Positions 35,083 through 42,946 of a stretch of 64,000 nt of DNA are shown piece by piece. Source of the stretch: UBA965 sp040396955 (lineage in GTDB: Bacteria > Chloroflexota > Chloroflexia > Chloroflexales > Roseiflexaceae); assembly GCA_040396955.1 (NCBI GenBank), contig JBBAWX010000001.1, positions 186,001 through 250,000 of the forward strand, in the 5' to 3' direction. Within the stretch, counting starts at the first letter, position 1. Each line of letters opens with the position of its first letter. The notes beneath the pieces are model-generated. The model was not told the DNA's origin. It saw only the letters and a program-made list of their open reading frames with translations, and ran no database searches. Both the position numbers and the translations under genes were made by a program.

Positions 35083-35487
35083 GTGTGGCGGTGGTTGTGG
35101 AGTATCTGTGTGGTATTGGTCGTGGGTGTGGCGTATTGGGCGTTGAGTACGCCCGTACGCTACACCTCGTTCCGCGATGCCATTGTGGCCGACATGGGGG
35201 CACAGGGCATTGCAGTACGTGATGTCGAAATCATCCACCAGTGGCCGGATACGGTCAATGATGTGAATTTTGGAGCCAATCTACGAATTACCCTGGTCAG
35301 TGGCGCAGATGTCTGGGGGCGCCTTGATTGTCGTACGTGGCGGCGTGATTGTGTCTATACCGTGCAAGCGTTTGCCATCCACATCCGTTCTTTCCCCGAC
35401 CTGGTAAAGACTTCCTCATGGCGCGAATCATTCGTCGGCTGGCTTGGCCAGCGCTGGCATGCGCTACGTTTGTCGGTATCTCCGTAG
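35083..35487 (+). CDS. Small membrane-anchored protein, paralogue of its neighbour
   Basis: 134 residues, GTG start with GAGGAGG directly upstream. One N-terminal membrane helix (WLWSICVVLVVGVAYWALS), then an extracytoplasmic domain. The stretch LRITLVSGADVWGRLDCRTWRRDCVYTV resembles the next protein, with two cysteines ten residues apart that could form a disulfide. It follows the selenoprotein gene by 15 bases. Not recognised as a known family. The pairing with a redox protein suggests an envelope thiol or stress function, which is inference only. Confidence 0.65.
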   Translation: MWRWLWSICVVLVVGVAYWALSTPVRYTSFRDAIVADMGAQGIAVRDVEIIHQWPDTVNDVNFGANLRITLVSGADVWGRLDCRTWRRDCVYTVQAFAIHIRSFPDLVKTSSWRESFVGWLGQRWHALRLSVSP

Positions 35488-35837
35488 CTCTTTGGAGCGC
35501 CGTTCGTATGGCGCCGACGACGCACCAACAAGCAGTTGCTCAGGTGCTTGCCGTACAGCAAGTCGCTGTGAGTCGGCTTGAGATTGTGCAAATTTGGCCT
35601 AGCGCGTTGCCTTTTTATGCATATGGAGAGCAGGCAATGCCCTATCAGGCGCGCATCACGGTGTATCTTGTGAGTGGTCGGCGGGAATCTGGTGTGTTGA
35701 CCTGCCTTGATGCGCCACATGACTGTATGATGACAATTCCCGGCCTTGATCTTTTCGGCCAGCGGATTCCCGATGTAGTGGCTGATGTACAGTGGTATAC
35801 TCTTGTCGTACATTGGTTGAAACAATTTTTCGTCTGA
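35418..35837 (+). CDS. Small membrane-anchored protein, paralogue of its neighbour
   Basis: 139 residues from the ATG at 35418, which gives a membrane helix LAWPALACATFVGISVAL at the start. The upstream frame is open to 35349 but would put the helix inside the protein. It overlaps the previous gene by 70 bases. The core ARITVYLVSGRRESGVLTCL continues to a second Cys (DCMMTIPG), the same arrangement as in the preceding gene, so the two arose by duplication. No known family recognised. A TGG-TATACT at 35793-35801 lies inside the 3' end and might be a promoter for what follows. Confidence 0.6.
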   Translation: MARIIRRLAWPALACATFVGISVALWSAVRMAPTTHQQAVAQVLAVQQVAVSRLEIVQIWPSALPFYAYGEQAMPYQARITVYLVSGRRESGVLTCLDAPHDCMMTIPGLDLFGQRIPDVVADVQWYTLVVHWLKQFFV

Positions 35838-35991
35838 TTTGGCCGGCCTGCTTCTCTTCAACGTATCGTTTTCTCATGAAATAGTGATGAGCACTTCTGA
35901 TGATCCTTTGATGTGTATCAACTCATCTAATGAGTTTTCATTGATTGGAGTCAATGAAACCACAAGACGTAAAGAAAGCAAAAACACTAAT
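35838..35991. other. AT-rich intergenic stretch with two adjacent inverted repeats
   Basis: No gene seen. Base use is clearly more AT-rich than around it. AACTCAT-CTA-ATGAGTT (35920-35936) is directly followed by TTTCATTGA-TTGGAG-TCAATGAAA (35936-35959), both perfect. They end 32 bases before the -35 of the ABC operon promoter, a usual place for regulator binding; the first one, followed by TTTT, might instead be a weak terminator for the preceding genes. Confidence 0.45.
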
Positions 35992-36020
35992 TTGACAAAC
36001 CCACCACAGCGTACTACAAT
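35992..36020 (+). promoter_or_regulatory. Near-consensus sigma-70 promoter of the ABC importer operon
   Basis: TTGACA (35992-35997), a 17-base spacer and TACAAT (36015-36020). This is the only full -35/-10 pair I found in the window. The start site would be near 36027, giving a leader of about 135 bases before the binding-protein gene. Confidence 0.75.
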
Positions 36021-36032
36021 AGCGCCGAAACC

Positions 36033-36119
36033 ATGAACAAGTGCATCACTTGTGGCCATCATATCCGCTGTGGTGGTATGGTTTCAGGCGAAGATTTCCT
36101 GGCGAGTTGTTGTACCTGA
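36033..36119 (+). CDS. Cys-rich 28-residue leader ORF
   Basis: ATG at 36033, about six bases after the predicted start of transcription, TGA at 36117-36119. The peptide begins MNKCITCGHHIRCGG and ends FLASCCT, five Cys in 28 residues with a CxxC and two adjacent TGT codons just before the stop. No ribosome site, so it would be translated near-leaderless. It ends 42 bases before the binding-protein gene. It could be a regulatory leader peptide (Cys-rich leaderless uORFs attenuate operons in mycobacteria) or a tiny zinc-binding protein; it could also be chance. Confidence 0.35.
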   Translation: MNKCITCGHHIRCGGMVSGEDFLASCCT

Positions 36120-36161
36120 CTGAGACAAAGACTGTATCTATCAGGTCAAGGAGGAAAATCC

Positions 36162-38327
36162 GTGAGTGCAAAGTTGCATCGCCGCAAGTTTTTGCGGCTC
36201 TCAGCAATGGGTGCAGCCAGTGCCGCGATTGTTGCCTGTGGTGGCAACACCGGTTCTGCTGACACTGCCGCTGAGCCCGAGGCTGCCACTGAAGAAGTGA
36301 AGATTCAGCCCACCACTCCCCCGGCTGCTACCGCTGTGCCCGTTGTGGAGACGACTTTCAAGCAGTCGCCCTCACTCGACGCCAAGGTTGCTGCTGGCGA
36401 GTTGCCCAATGTCGACGAGCGTTTGCCCAAGAGCCCCTACACCCCACCACACGTATGGTTGGGCGTTGGTACGTACGGCGGCAAGATGCGCAAGGCATAC
36501 GCCAACACCTGGGGTATTGCCGGCTTCATCCACGAGTCGATGTACGGTCACTCAATCCTGCGCTATTTGAAGGACGGTTTGGCAATTGGACCTGGCTTGG
36601 CGGAGAGCTGGGAAGCCAATGCTGACGCTTCAAAGTGGACCTTCAAGTTCCGCGAGGGGTTGAAGTGGTCAGACGGCCAGCCATGGACCGTCGGCGACAT
36701 CATGTACTGGTGGGAGACGATGGTCGGCGGTAACGGCAAGGAAGCTGAGTTCCCAGAGGGTCTCAAGCCAATTGACGGCCCACCGGACGAGGCTCGCTCA
36801 GGCAAGGGCACCTTGGTAACCATCAACCAAGTTGACGACTACACCATGGAGATGGTCTTCGACGCTCCAGCACCATTGACCGCTGACCGCATTGCCATGT
36901 GGGTCAACTTGGGCATTGGTCCTCGCTGGATGGCGCCCCGCCACTACATGGAGCAGTTCAACCCAGTGCTCAAGCCAGAAGCCAACAAGGACTGGGAGTT
37001 GCACCAGACCAAGGTCAACTTCAACAACCCAGACTTGCCACGCATGTCGGGCTGGTACCAGACCGTGTTCGAGGACGGCGTACGCACCGTTTGGGAGCGC
37101 AACCCGTACTACTGGTGTGTCGATGCCGAGGGCAATCAGCTCCCATACATCGATAGCATCGAAGTTTCGTTCGTGCAGGACAAGGAAACCGAGAAGTTGG
37201 CCTACCTCAACGGGCAGGTCGATCATGCACACTTCCACACGCAGACCCTGGCCGACATCAAGGACTTCCAAGATGGCGAAGCCAAGAGCGGTTTGAACGT
37301 GCGCTTCTGGGACTCCGGCTCGGGCACCGGCACCATGTATTTCTTCAACTACGACTACAAGGATGCCGCCTACCGCGCCGTCTTCCGCGATCCGAAGTTC
37401 CGTCAGGCACTTTCACACGCCTACGACCGTGCTGACGTCCAGAAGGCCGTCTACTTCGGTCTCGGTGAGTTGTCGAACGGTACCATGAGCCCCAAGGCCG
37501 TGGAATACAACTTCAACGACGAGGCCAAGACGCGCTATGCCGAGTGGCGTGACAGCTACAAGGACTTTGACGCTGCCAAGGCTGAGTCGATCCTCGACGA
37601 GGCTGGCTACGCCAAGGGTGCTGACGGCTTCCGCACCATGAAGGACGGCAGCCCGCTCAAGATTCAGGTCACCTACCCAGCCGACCAGAGCCCAGCCGGC
37701 GAGCACGTTCAGAAGAACGAGCGCTTGGTCAAGAACTGGCAGGCCATCGGTATCGACGCCACCATGACTCCCATCCCGGCTGAAGGGTATGACGAGGCTT
37801 GGCGCGCCGGCGATATCATGATGAAGACCGCTTGGGAAGTCGGTGACGGCCCCAACCACTTGGTATACCCGCAGTGGGTGGTGCCGATCGAGGGTGACCG
37901 CTGGTCGCCACTCCACGGTGTTGGTTACGGTACCCGCGGTACCGCCACCGAGACCGAGGAACTCGACAAGGACCCATACGAGCGTCAGCCACGCCGCATC
38001 ATGCCGGACGATGCTGATTTCGACGCCTCAATCGGCGCCTTGTATGAGATCTACGACAAGACCAAGGTTGAGCCAGATGTCATGAAGCGCCATGCCATGG
38101 TGTGGGACATGATGAAGATCCACGTGGAGAGCGGCCCGTACTTCTCCGGTACGATCACCAACCAGCCACGTATCATCTTGGCACACAACGACCTCAAGAA
38201 CGTCCCGACTCGTGACGATTTGGCCAAGGAAGGTTTGGGCGGTTTTGTGAACCCCTGGATCATCCCCTCACCAGCCGTGTACGACCCCGAGACCTGGTAC
38301 TGGGAGAACCCAGAGGCTCACGCCTAG
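36162..38327 (+). CDS. Family 5 ABC transporter substrate-binding lipoprotein (peptide/oligosaccharide)
   Basis: 721-residue SBP_bac_5 protein, larger than DppA/OppA. The N-terminus has a Tat motif (HRRKFLRLSAMGAASAAI) and a lipobox VACGG, so it is probably exported folded and lipid-anchored. After an acidic linker come LKDGLAIGPGLAESWEANAD, WTFKFREGLKWSDGQPWTV and a long domain II. GTG start with AAGGAGG. Codon use is strongly biased: lysines are nearly all AAG, and AAC, GAC, TTC are preferred, unlike neighbours, which implies high expression. Ligand unclear; family members take peptides, nickel or oligosaccharides. Confidence 0.9.
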   Translation: MSAKLHRRKFLRLSAMGAASAAIVACGGNTGSADTAAEPEAATEEVKIQPTTPPAATAVPVVETTFKQSPSLDAKVAAGELPNVDERLPKSPYTPPHVWLGVGTYGGKMRKAYANTWGIAGFIHESMYGHSILRYLKDGLAIGPGLAESWEANADASKWTFKFREGLKWSDGQPWTVGDIMYWWETMVGGNGKEAEFPEGLKPIDGPPDEARSGKGTLVTINQVDDYTMEMVFDAPAPLTADRIAMWVNLGIGPRWMAPRHYMEQFNPVLKPEANKDWELHQTKVNFNNPDLPRMSGWYQTVFEDGVRTVWERNPYYWCVDAEGNQLPYIDSIEVSFVQDKETEKLAYLNGQVDHAHFHTQTLADIKDFQDGEAKSGLNVRFWDSGSGTGTMYFFNYDYKDAAYRAVFRDPKFRQALSHAYDRADVQKAVYFGLGELSNGTMSPKAVEYNFNDEAKTRYAEWRDSYKDFDAAKAESILDEAGYAKGADGFRTMKDGSPLKIQVTYPADQSPAGEHVQKNERLVKNWQAIGIDATMTPIPAEGYDEAWRAGDIMMKTAWEVGDGPNHLVYPQWVVPIEGDRWSPLHGVGYGTRGTATETEELDKDPYERQPRRIMPDDADFDASIGALYEIYDKTKVEPDVMKRHAMVWDMMKIHVESGPYFSGTITNQPRIILAHNDLKNVPTRDDLAKEGLGGFVNPWIIPSPAVYDPETWYWENPEAHA

Positions 38328-38359
38328 TTCGGTTTCGCTCCCGTGGGCTTGCCCACACA

Positions 38360-38419
38360 CGGTACGGGTGGTGTTACCGCCACCCGTACCGCCCCCTTCT
38401 GTTTTTCACCTCTTTTTTT
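38360..38419 (+). terminator. Hairpin between binding-protein and permease genes
   Basis: CGGTACGGGTGG (38360-38371) pairs with CCACCCGTACCG (38380-38391), then two T-rich tracts (38401-38405 and 38412-38418). It probably stabilises the binding-protein mRNA and lets only part of transcription reach the permeases. Confidence 0.7.
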
Positions 38420-38467
38420 CATGCATCTGGGCATCGATGCCCGCACTAACCAGAGTGGGAGCGACGT

Positions 38468-39451
38468 ATGCTGAACTACATTGTGCGGCGATTGATCAAC
38501 ATGGTTGTGCTCCTCGTTGTTGTGTCATTCGTCGGCTTCTTCATCATTCAACTGCCACCTGGATCAATCCTCGATGTGCAGTTACAGCGCTTTCGCCAGA
38601 TGAGTGGCGATATCTCGCGTGAGCAAGTAAAAGCGCTGGAGGCACGCTACGGCGTGAATGATCCGTTCCACGTGAAGTATTGGAAGTGGCTTTCACGTTC
38701 GGTTCAGGGTGACTTTGGTACCTCCTTCGAAACAGACCAATCAGTGGGCGACCGCATCTGGAATCGTCTCGGGTTCTCAGTAGGCCTTTCGACATTTGCT
38801 CTTCTGTTTACTTGGTTGGTATCGATTCCAATTGGCGTCTATTCAGCGACACATCGCTACACGCTTCCGGATTACATCATCACCTTCGTTCAATTCATCG
38901 GTGTGGCCGTACCTGGCTTTTTGCTCGCACTCGTGTTGTTGATTATTGCAACACGGTTGTTCGACCAGCAGGTTGGTCGCCTCTTTTCTGATGAATTCAT
39001 TGATGCTCCGTGGAGCTTGGCACGCATTGCTGACCTCATCAAAAACGTATGGATTGCGGTTGTTGTGCTGGCGTTTGGGGCCACGGCCGGTCTGACGCGC
39101 ATCATGCGCGCCAACTTGCTCGACGTGCTCAACATGCAGTACATCCAAACTGCGCGTGCCAAGGGCCTCGACGAGTTTGTGGTGATCTGGAAGCATGCGG
39201 TCCGCAATGCCATTCAACCGCTGGTAATGTCGCTGGGCACTTTGTTGCCAGCCCTGATTGTCGGTGAGACCTTGGTCGCACAAGTGCTGTCGCTCCCCAC
39301 CATCGGCCCCATGTATTTGACCGCGTTGCGTAGCCAAGACATGTACTTGGCCGGGACGATTTTGGTCATCCTGTCGGCACTATTGCTGATCGGGAATTTG
39401 CTTGGCGACTTGTTGTTGGCGTGGGTTGATCCGCGCATCCGTCTGGAATAA
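38468..39451 (+). CDS. ABC transporter permease, DppB/OppB type
   Basis: 327-residue inner-membrane subunit with six helices. N-terminal helix NMVVLLVVVSFVGFFIIQ and the GSILDVQLQRFRQMSG periplasmic loop are typical. The EAA cytoplasmic loop, which contacts the ATPase, is near ARAKGLDEFVVIWKHAVRNA. GGGAG lies before the ATG. It is followed at 15 bases by its DppC partner. Confidence 0.9.
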   Translation: MLNYIVRRLINMVVLLVVVSFVGFFIIQLPPGSILDVQLQRFRQMSGDISREQVKALEARYGVNDPFHVKYWKWLSRSVQGDFGTSFETDQSVGDRIWNRLGFSVGLSTFALLFTWLVSIPIGVYSATHRYTLPDYIITFVQFIGVAVPGFLLALVLLIIATRLFDQQVGRLFSDEFIDAPWSLARIADLIKNVWIAVVVLAFGATAGLTRIMRANLLDVLNMQYIQTARAKGLDEFVVIWKHAVRNAIQPLVMSLGTLLPALIVGETLVAQVLSLPTIGPMYLTALRSQDMYLAGTILVILSALLLIGNLLGDLLLAWVDPRIRLE

Positions 39452-39466
39452 CAGAAGAGGTTCTAC

Positions 39467-40576
39467 ATGGCGACAGAAGCAACCCAGCTCCCAACTGCCA
39501 ATAAAACGACGGAAGATGTTGGTCAGATACCTCAGTGGCAACTCATGGTACGTCGGTTCCGCCGCAGTAAACTTTCCGTGGGCGGTCTCTACGTGCTGGC
39601 CGTGATGTATACGATTATGCTCTTTTCTGATTTCTTGGCTCCCTACGATCATACGCGCCTCGATTCCAACTATGCCTGGGCTCCGCCATCGGTGGTGGAG
39701 TTCAAAGATGGTGGCTTGGTGACGTACAAACTCAAGCAGACCCTCGACACCGAGCGCTTTGAGTGGTTCTATGACATCGACCGCACGCAGCCGTTGAAGA
39801 TTCATTTCTTCGTGCAGGGTTATGAGTATCGTTTCCTTGGGATTATCCCGAGCCGACTCCATCTGTTTGGTGTGGACGAAGGCTATCAAGTCAACATTCT
39901 TGGTGCCGACAAAGACGGCAAAGACGTCTTTTCACGGCTACTCAAAGGAAGTCAAATTTCACTCACCCTAGGGTTCATCGGGGTGCTGGTGTCGGTGACC
40001 ATCGGCTCGATTGTGGGTACTGCCTCCGGGTATTTCGGTGGTGTCATCGATAATTTTATTCAGCGCTTGATCGAGCTCCTACGTTCATTTCCCGATGTGC
40101 CACTCTTCTTGGCGTTGGCCGCAGCCCTCCCCATCGGCGTTCCCATCGAGGTGCGCTTTTTGCTCATCACACTCATTATTGCGATTATCGGTTGGACCGG
40201 TCTGGCGCGTGAAGTGCGTGGTAAGGTGATGTCGTACCGTGCGAGCGATTATACTTCGGCAGCGATTGCCGCTGGTGCTTCGCACTGGCACGTCATTACC
40301 CGCCACTTGTTGCCCAATTCGATGAGTCACATTATCGTGGTTGGCACCTTGGCCATCCCCGGTGCAATCGGTTCTGAGACTGCGTTGAGCTTTCTTGGTC
40401 TTGGTATCCTGCCTCCTGCGGTGTCATGGGGTGTGATGTTGCGCGATGCCCAAACCATCGAAGCGATTACCAACTACCCTTGGATGCTCATTCCGGTAGC
40501 TGTCTTGATTGTGACCGTGTTGAGCTTCTATTTGTTGGGTGATGGTATTCGAGATGCCGTCGATCCGTACGCCTAG
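39467..40576 (+). CDS. ABC transporter permease, DppC/OppC type
   Basis: 369 residues, with a cytoplasmic N-terminus and one helix (GGLYVLAVMYTIMLFSDFLA), then a 100-residue extracytoplasmic insertion (DHTRLDSNYAWAPPSVVEFK and beyond) that most DppC proteins lack in this length. The permease core begins ISLTLGFIGVLVSVTIGSIV and the EAA loop is SAAIAAGASHWHVITRHLLP. AGAGG precedes the ATG. It forms the channel with the DppB-type subunit. Confidence 0.9.
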   Translation: MATEATQLPTANKTTEDVGQIPQWQLMVRRFRRSKLSVGGLYVLAVMYTIMLFSDFLAPYDHTRLDSNYAWAPPSVVEFKDGGLVTYKLKQTLDTERFEWFYDIDRTQPLKIHFFVQGYEYRFLGIIPSRLHLFGVDEGYQVNILGADKDGKDVFSRLLKGSQISLTLGFIGVLVSVTIGSIVGTASGYFGGVIDNFIQRLIELLRSFPDVPLFLALAAALPIGVPIEVRFLLITLIIAIIGWTGLAREVRGKVMSYRASDYTSAAIAAGASHWHVITRHLLPNSMSHIIVVGTLAIPGAIGSETALSFLGLGILPPAVSWGVMLRDAQTIEAITNYPWMLIPVAVLIVTVLSFYLLGDGIRDAVDPYA

Positions 40577-40587
40577 GGAGGAATCGC

Positions 40588-41619
40588 ATGTCTACTCAAT
40601 CTACTGTAGCTTCACAGGTGACGCAAGACGATGTCATTCGCGTCGAAGACCTCAAAGTTACGTTCTACACCGATATCGGTCAGGTGCGTGCGCTCAACGG
40701 GGTCAGCTTCAATATTCCGCGTGGGCGGGTGCTTGGGGTGGTCGGTGAGTCGGGATGTGGCAAAAGCATTACCGGGCTCTCCATTATGCAGCTGGTCCAT
40801 CAGGCCGGCAAAACCGAGGGTGGGCGCATCCTTTTCCGTGAGTTCGCCGATCGTGATGCCATCAACATCCTCGATCTTGAGCGCAATAGCCCGGAGATGC
40901 GCGCCATTCGTGGCAACAATATTTCGATGATCTTCCAAGAGCCGATGTCGTCGTTGAACCCCTGCTATACCGTCGGCAATCAAATCGAAGAAGCCATCCG
41001 CCTGCATCAGACGCAAGACGACGCAGAAGCACGCCGGCGTGCGGTCGACATCTTGATGAAGGTTGGTATGCCCAATCCGGAGCGTATTGCTGCGTCATAC
41101 CCGCACGAGCTCTCAGGCGGGATGCGTCAACGTGCCATGATTGCCATGGCGTTGTCATGCAACCCGACGCTGTTGATTGCCGATGAACCGACGACGGCGC
41201 TCGACGTCACCACTGAGGCCAACATTCTCGAGTTGATGCGTGGTCTGCAGTCGGAAATCGGTACTTCGATCATGTTTATTACCCACAACATGGGTGTGGT
41301 GGCGCAGATGTGCGATGAGGTCGCCGTCATGTACCTTGGCCGCGTGGTCGAGCGTGCGAGTGTCGATGACATCTTCTATGATCCCAAACACCCATACACC
41401 ATTGCGTTACTCCAATCTATTCCCCGACTTGGGCGTACCAAAGGGAAATTGGCCTCGATTGAGGGGAGCGTACCCGATCCCTATTCACAAATGCAAGGGT
41501 GCCCGTTTCACCCACGATGCCCCGCCTTCATGGAAGGTATTTGTGATACCCAACTCCCCGATGAAGTTGTAATCGATGCGGCAAAAGGACATTCTGTTCG
41601 TTGCCATCTGTACACGTGA
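40588..41619 (+). CDS. ABC transporter ATP-binding protein, DppD/OppD type
   Basis: 343 residues. Walker A GESGCGKS, Q-loop SMIFQEPMSSLNP, signature LSGGMRQRAMIAMAL, Walker B LLIADEPTTALD and the H-loop in FITHNMGV are all present. The C-terminal oligopeptide extension with GCPFHPRCPAFMEGICD carries the Cys motif seen in OppD/DppD, which can hold an Fe-S cluster. Ribosome site GGGAGG lies seven bases before the ATG. Confidence 0.93.
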   Translation: MSTQSTVASQVTQDDVIRVEDLKVTFYTDIGQVRALNGVSFNIPRGRVLGVVGESGCGKSITGLSIMQLVHQAGKTEGGRILFREFADRDAINILDLERNSPEMRAIRGNNISMIFQEPMSSLNPCYTVGNQIEEAIRLHQTQDDAEARRRAVDILMKVGMPNPERIAASYPHELSGGMRQRAMIAMALSCNPTLLIADEPTTALDVTTEANILELMRGLQSEIGTSIMFITHNMGVVAQMCDEVAVMYLGRVVERASVDDIFYDPKHPYTIALLQSIPRLGRTKGKLASIEGSVPDPYSQMQGCPFHPRCPAFMEGICDTQLPDEVVIDAAKGHSVRCHLYT

Positions 41620-41627
41620 GGCATGCA

Positions 41628-42695
41628 ATGACGACAGACGATATGTTGCTCGAGGTAAAAGGCCTCAAAAAGCACTTTCCTATTCGGTCAGGCCTGCTCC
41701 GGCGTGTTACCGGCACTGTCAAAGCGGTGGACGGAATCGATTTCCACATCCGCAAAGGTGAAACACTCGGGCTCGTCGGTGAGTCGGGGTGTGGCAAAAG
41801 CACCGCTGGTCGTGCAGTGCTCCGCTTGCACGAGCCCACCGATGGTGAAATCATCTTCCACGACTCCAAACTTGGGCCGATTGATGTGACGCAAGCCGAT
41901 CGTGAGACGATGTTGCAGTTGCGCCCCAACATGCAAATCATCTTCCAAGATCCGTTTACATCGCTCAATCCACGCTTGACCGTTGGTCAAATTGTCGGTG
42001 AGCCGTTGGCCATTCAGAAGCGGGCATCGGGCAGTGAATTGCTTGATCGCGTGGCCGAATTGCTCCGCGAAGTCGGTATCCGCCCTGAAAACATGTCGCG
42101 CTACCCGCACGCCTTCTCGGGTGGTCAGCGTCAGCGCATCGGGATCGCACGGGCCCTAGCACTCAACCCACAACTCATCATTTGTGATGAGCCTGTGTCG
42201 GCACTCGACGTCTCGATTCAGGCGCAGGTGCTCAATTTGCTTGAGGAGCTCCAAGGCAAATACGGCTTGTCGTACTTGTTCATTGGTCACGATTTGAGCG
42301 TCATTGAGCATATCTCTGACCGCGTGGCAGTGATGTATGTGGGGTATATCGTGGAGATGGCACGTACCGATAAACTCTACTTTACGCCCAAGCATCCCTA
42401 TACCGAGGCCCTGCTCAACGCCATCCCCAAGGCTGATCCGCGGATCCGCAACCGTCCGCTCCGCCTCCAAGGTGATGTGCCGAGTCCAGCAAATCCACCG
42501 AGTGGTTGCTACTTCCATCCCCGTTGTCGCTACGCCAAAGACATCTGTGCGGTGGAGCGCCCGCCGTTGCAAGATATTGGCGATGAGCACTTTGTGGCCT
42601 GTCACTTCGCCACCGAGTTGTCGTTACATGGCGTTGAGCCACTCAACGAAATCAAGCTCGAAATTCCGACGCGGAAGCCGGTTGCGCGCGCATAG
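41628..42695 (+). CDS. ABC transporter ATP-binding protein, DppF/OppF type
   Basis: 355 residues. Begins with the OppF-like KGLKKHFPIRSGLLRRVTG, then Walker A GESGCGKST, FQDPFTSLNP, signature FSGGQRQRIGIARAL, Walker B IICDEPVSALD and H-loop IGHDLSV. The C-terminus has GCYFHPRCRYAKDICAVERP, the Cys-containing tail. I take ATG 41628 (GAGG upstream); a second in-frame ATG at 41643 is possible. Partner of the preceding ATPase as a heterodimer. Two terminators follow. Confidence 0.93.
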   Translation: MTTDDMLLEVKGLKKHFPIRSGLLRRVTGTVKAVDGIDFHIRKGETLGLVGESGCGKSTAGRAVLRLHEPTDGEIIFHDSKLGPIDVTQADRETMLQLRPNMQIIFQDPFTSLNPRLTVGQIVGEPLAIQKRASGSELLDRVAELLREVGIRPENMSRYPHAFSGGQRQRIGIARALALNPQLIICDEPVSALDVSIQAQVLNLLEELQGKYGLSYLFIGHDLSVIEHISDRVAVMYVGYIVEMARTDKLYFTPKHPYTEALLNAIPKADPRIRNRPLRLQGDVPSPANPPSGCYFHPRCRYAKDICAVERPPLQDIGDEHFVACHFATELSLHGVEPLNEIKLEIPTRKPVARA

Positions 42696-42709
42696 GTGCG
42701 TCTGTTTCG

Positions 42710-42750
42710 CCTCACTGTTGCTGGTATTGCCACCAACAGTGAGGTTTTTT
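42710..42750 (+). terminator. Rho-independent terminator of the ABC operon
   Basis: CCTCACTGTTG pairs with CAACAGTGAGG (42710-42720 and 42734-42744), followed by six T. Confidence 0.9.
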
Positions 42751-42802
42751 CGTCGAAAATGACGAAATTGCATGCCTCAATATCCATACAATAGAAGTGG
42801 GG

Positions 42803-42833
42803 GGGATTTCAGCATGCTGAAATCCCTTTTTTT
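42803..42833 (+). terminator. Second, back-to-back terminator
   Basis: 24-bp perfect palindrome GGGATTTCAGCATG... (42803-42826) followed by seven T, 53 bases after the first terminator. Confidence 0.85.
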
Positions 42834-42888
42834 GTGGCTATGGATAAAAAGGGCACAGCGCCGTGGCAGCACACAGGTGAGTTTCGTT

Positions 42889-42923
42889 TATAATGGCGCT
42901 GCGGTTGTTCACTGCGGAACAAC
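42889..42923 (+). promoter_or_regulatory. Promoter and operator-like repeat of the isomerase/Gfo operon
   Basis: TATAAT at 42889-42894, start site expected near 42901. Directly downstream, GTTGTTC-ACTGCG-GAACAAC (42904-42923) is a perfect 7-bp inverted repeat at a position where a repressor would block transcription. No clear -35. Confidence 0.5.
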
Positions 42924-42946
42924 GTTGATTCAAAGAGGAAACAACG

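Noticed and set aside
36041..36262. 73-codon ORF overlapping the binding-protein start
   Set aside because: Different frame from a strongly supported gene, no ribosome site; the Cys-rich 28-codon frame is the more interesting reading.
42787..42792. TACAAT between the two ABC operon terminators as a promoter for a small RNA
   Set aside because: The second terminator begins only about ten bases downstream, so the transcript would be almost nothing but the hairpin.
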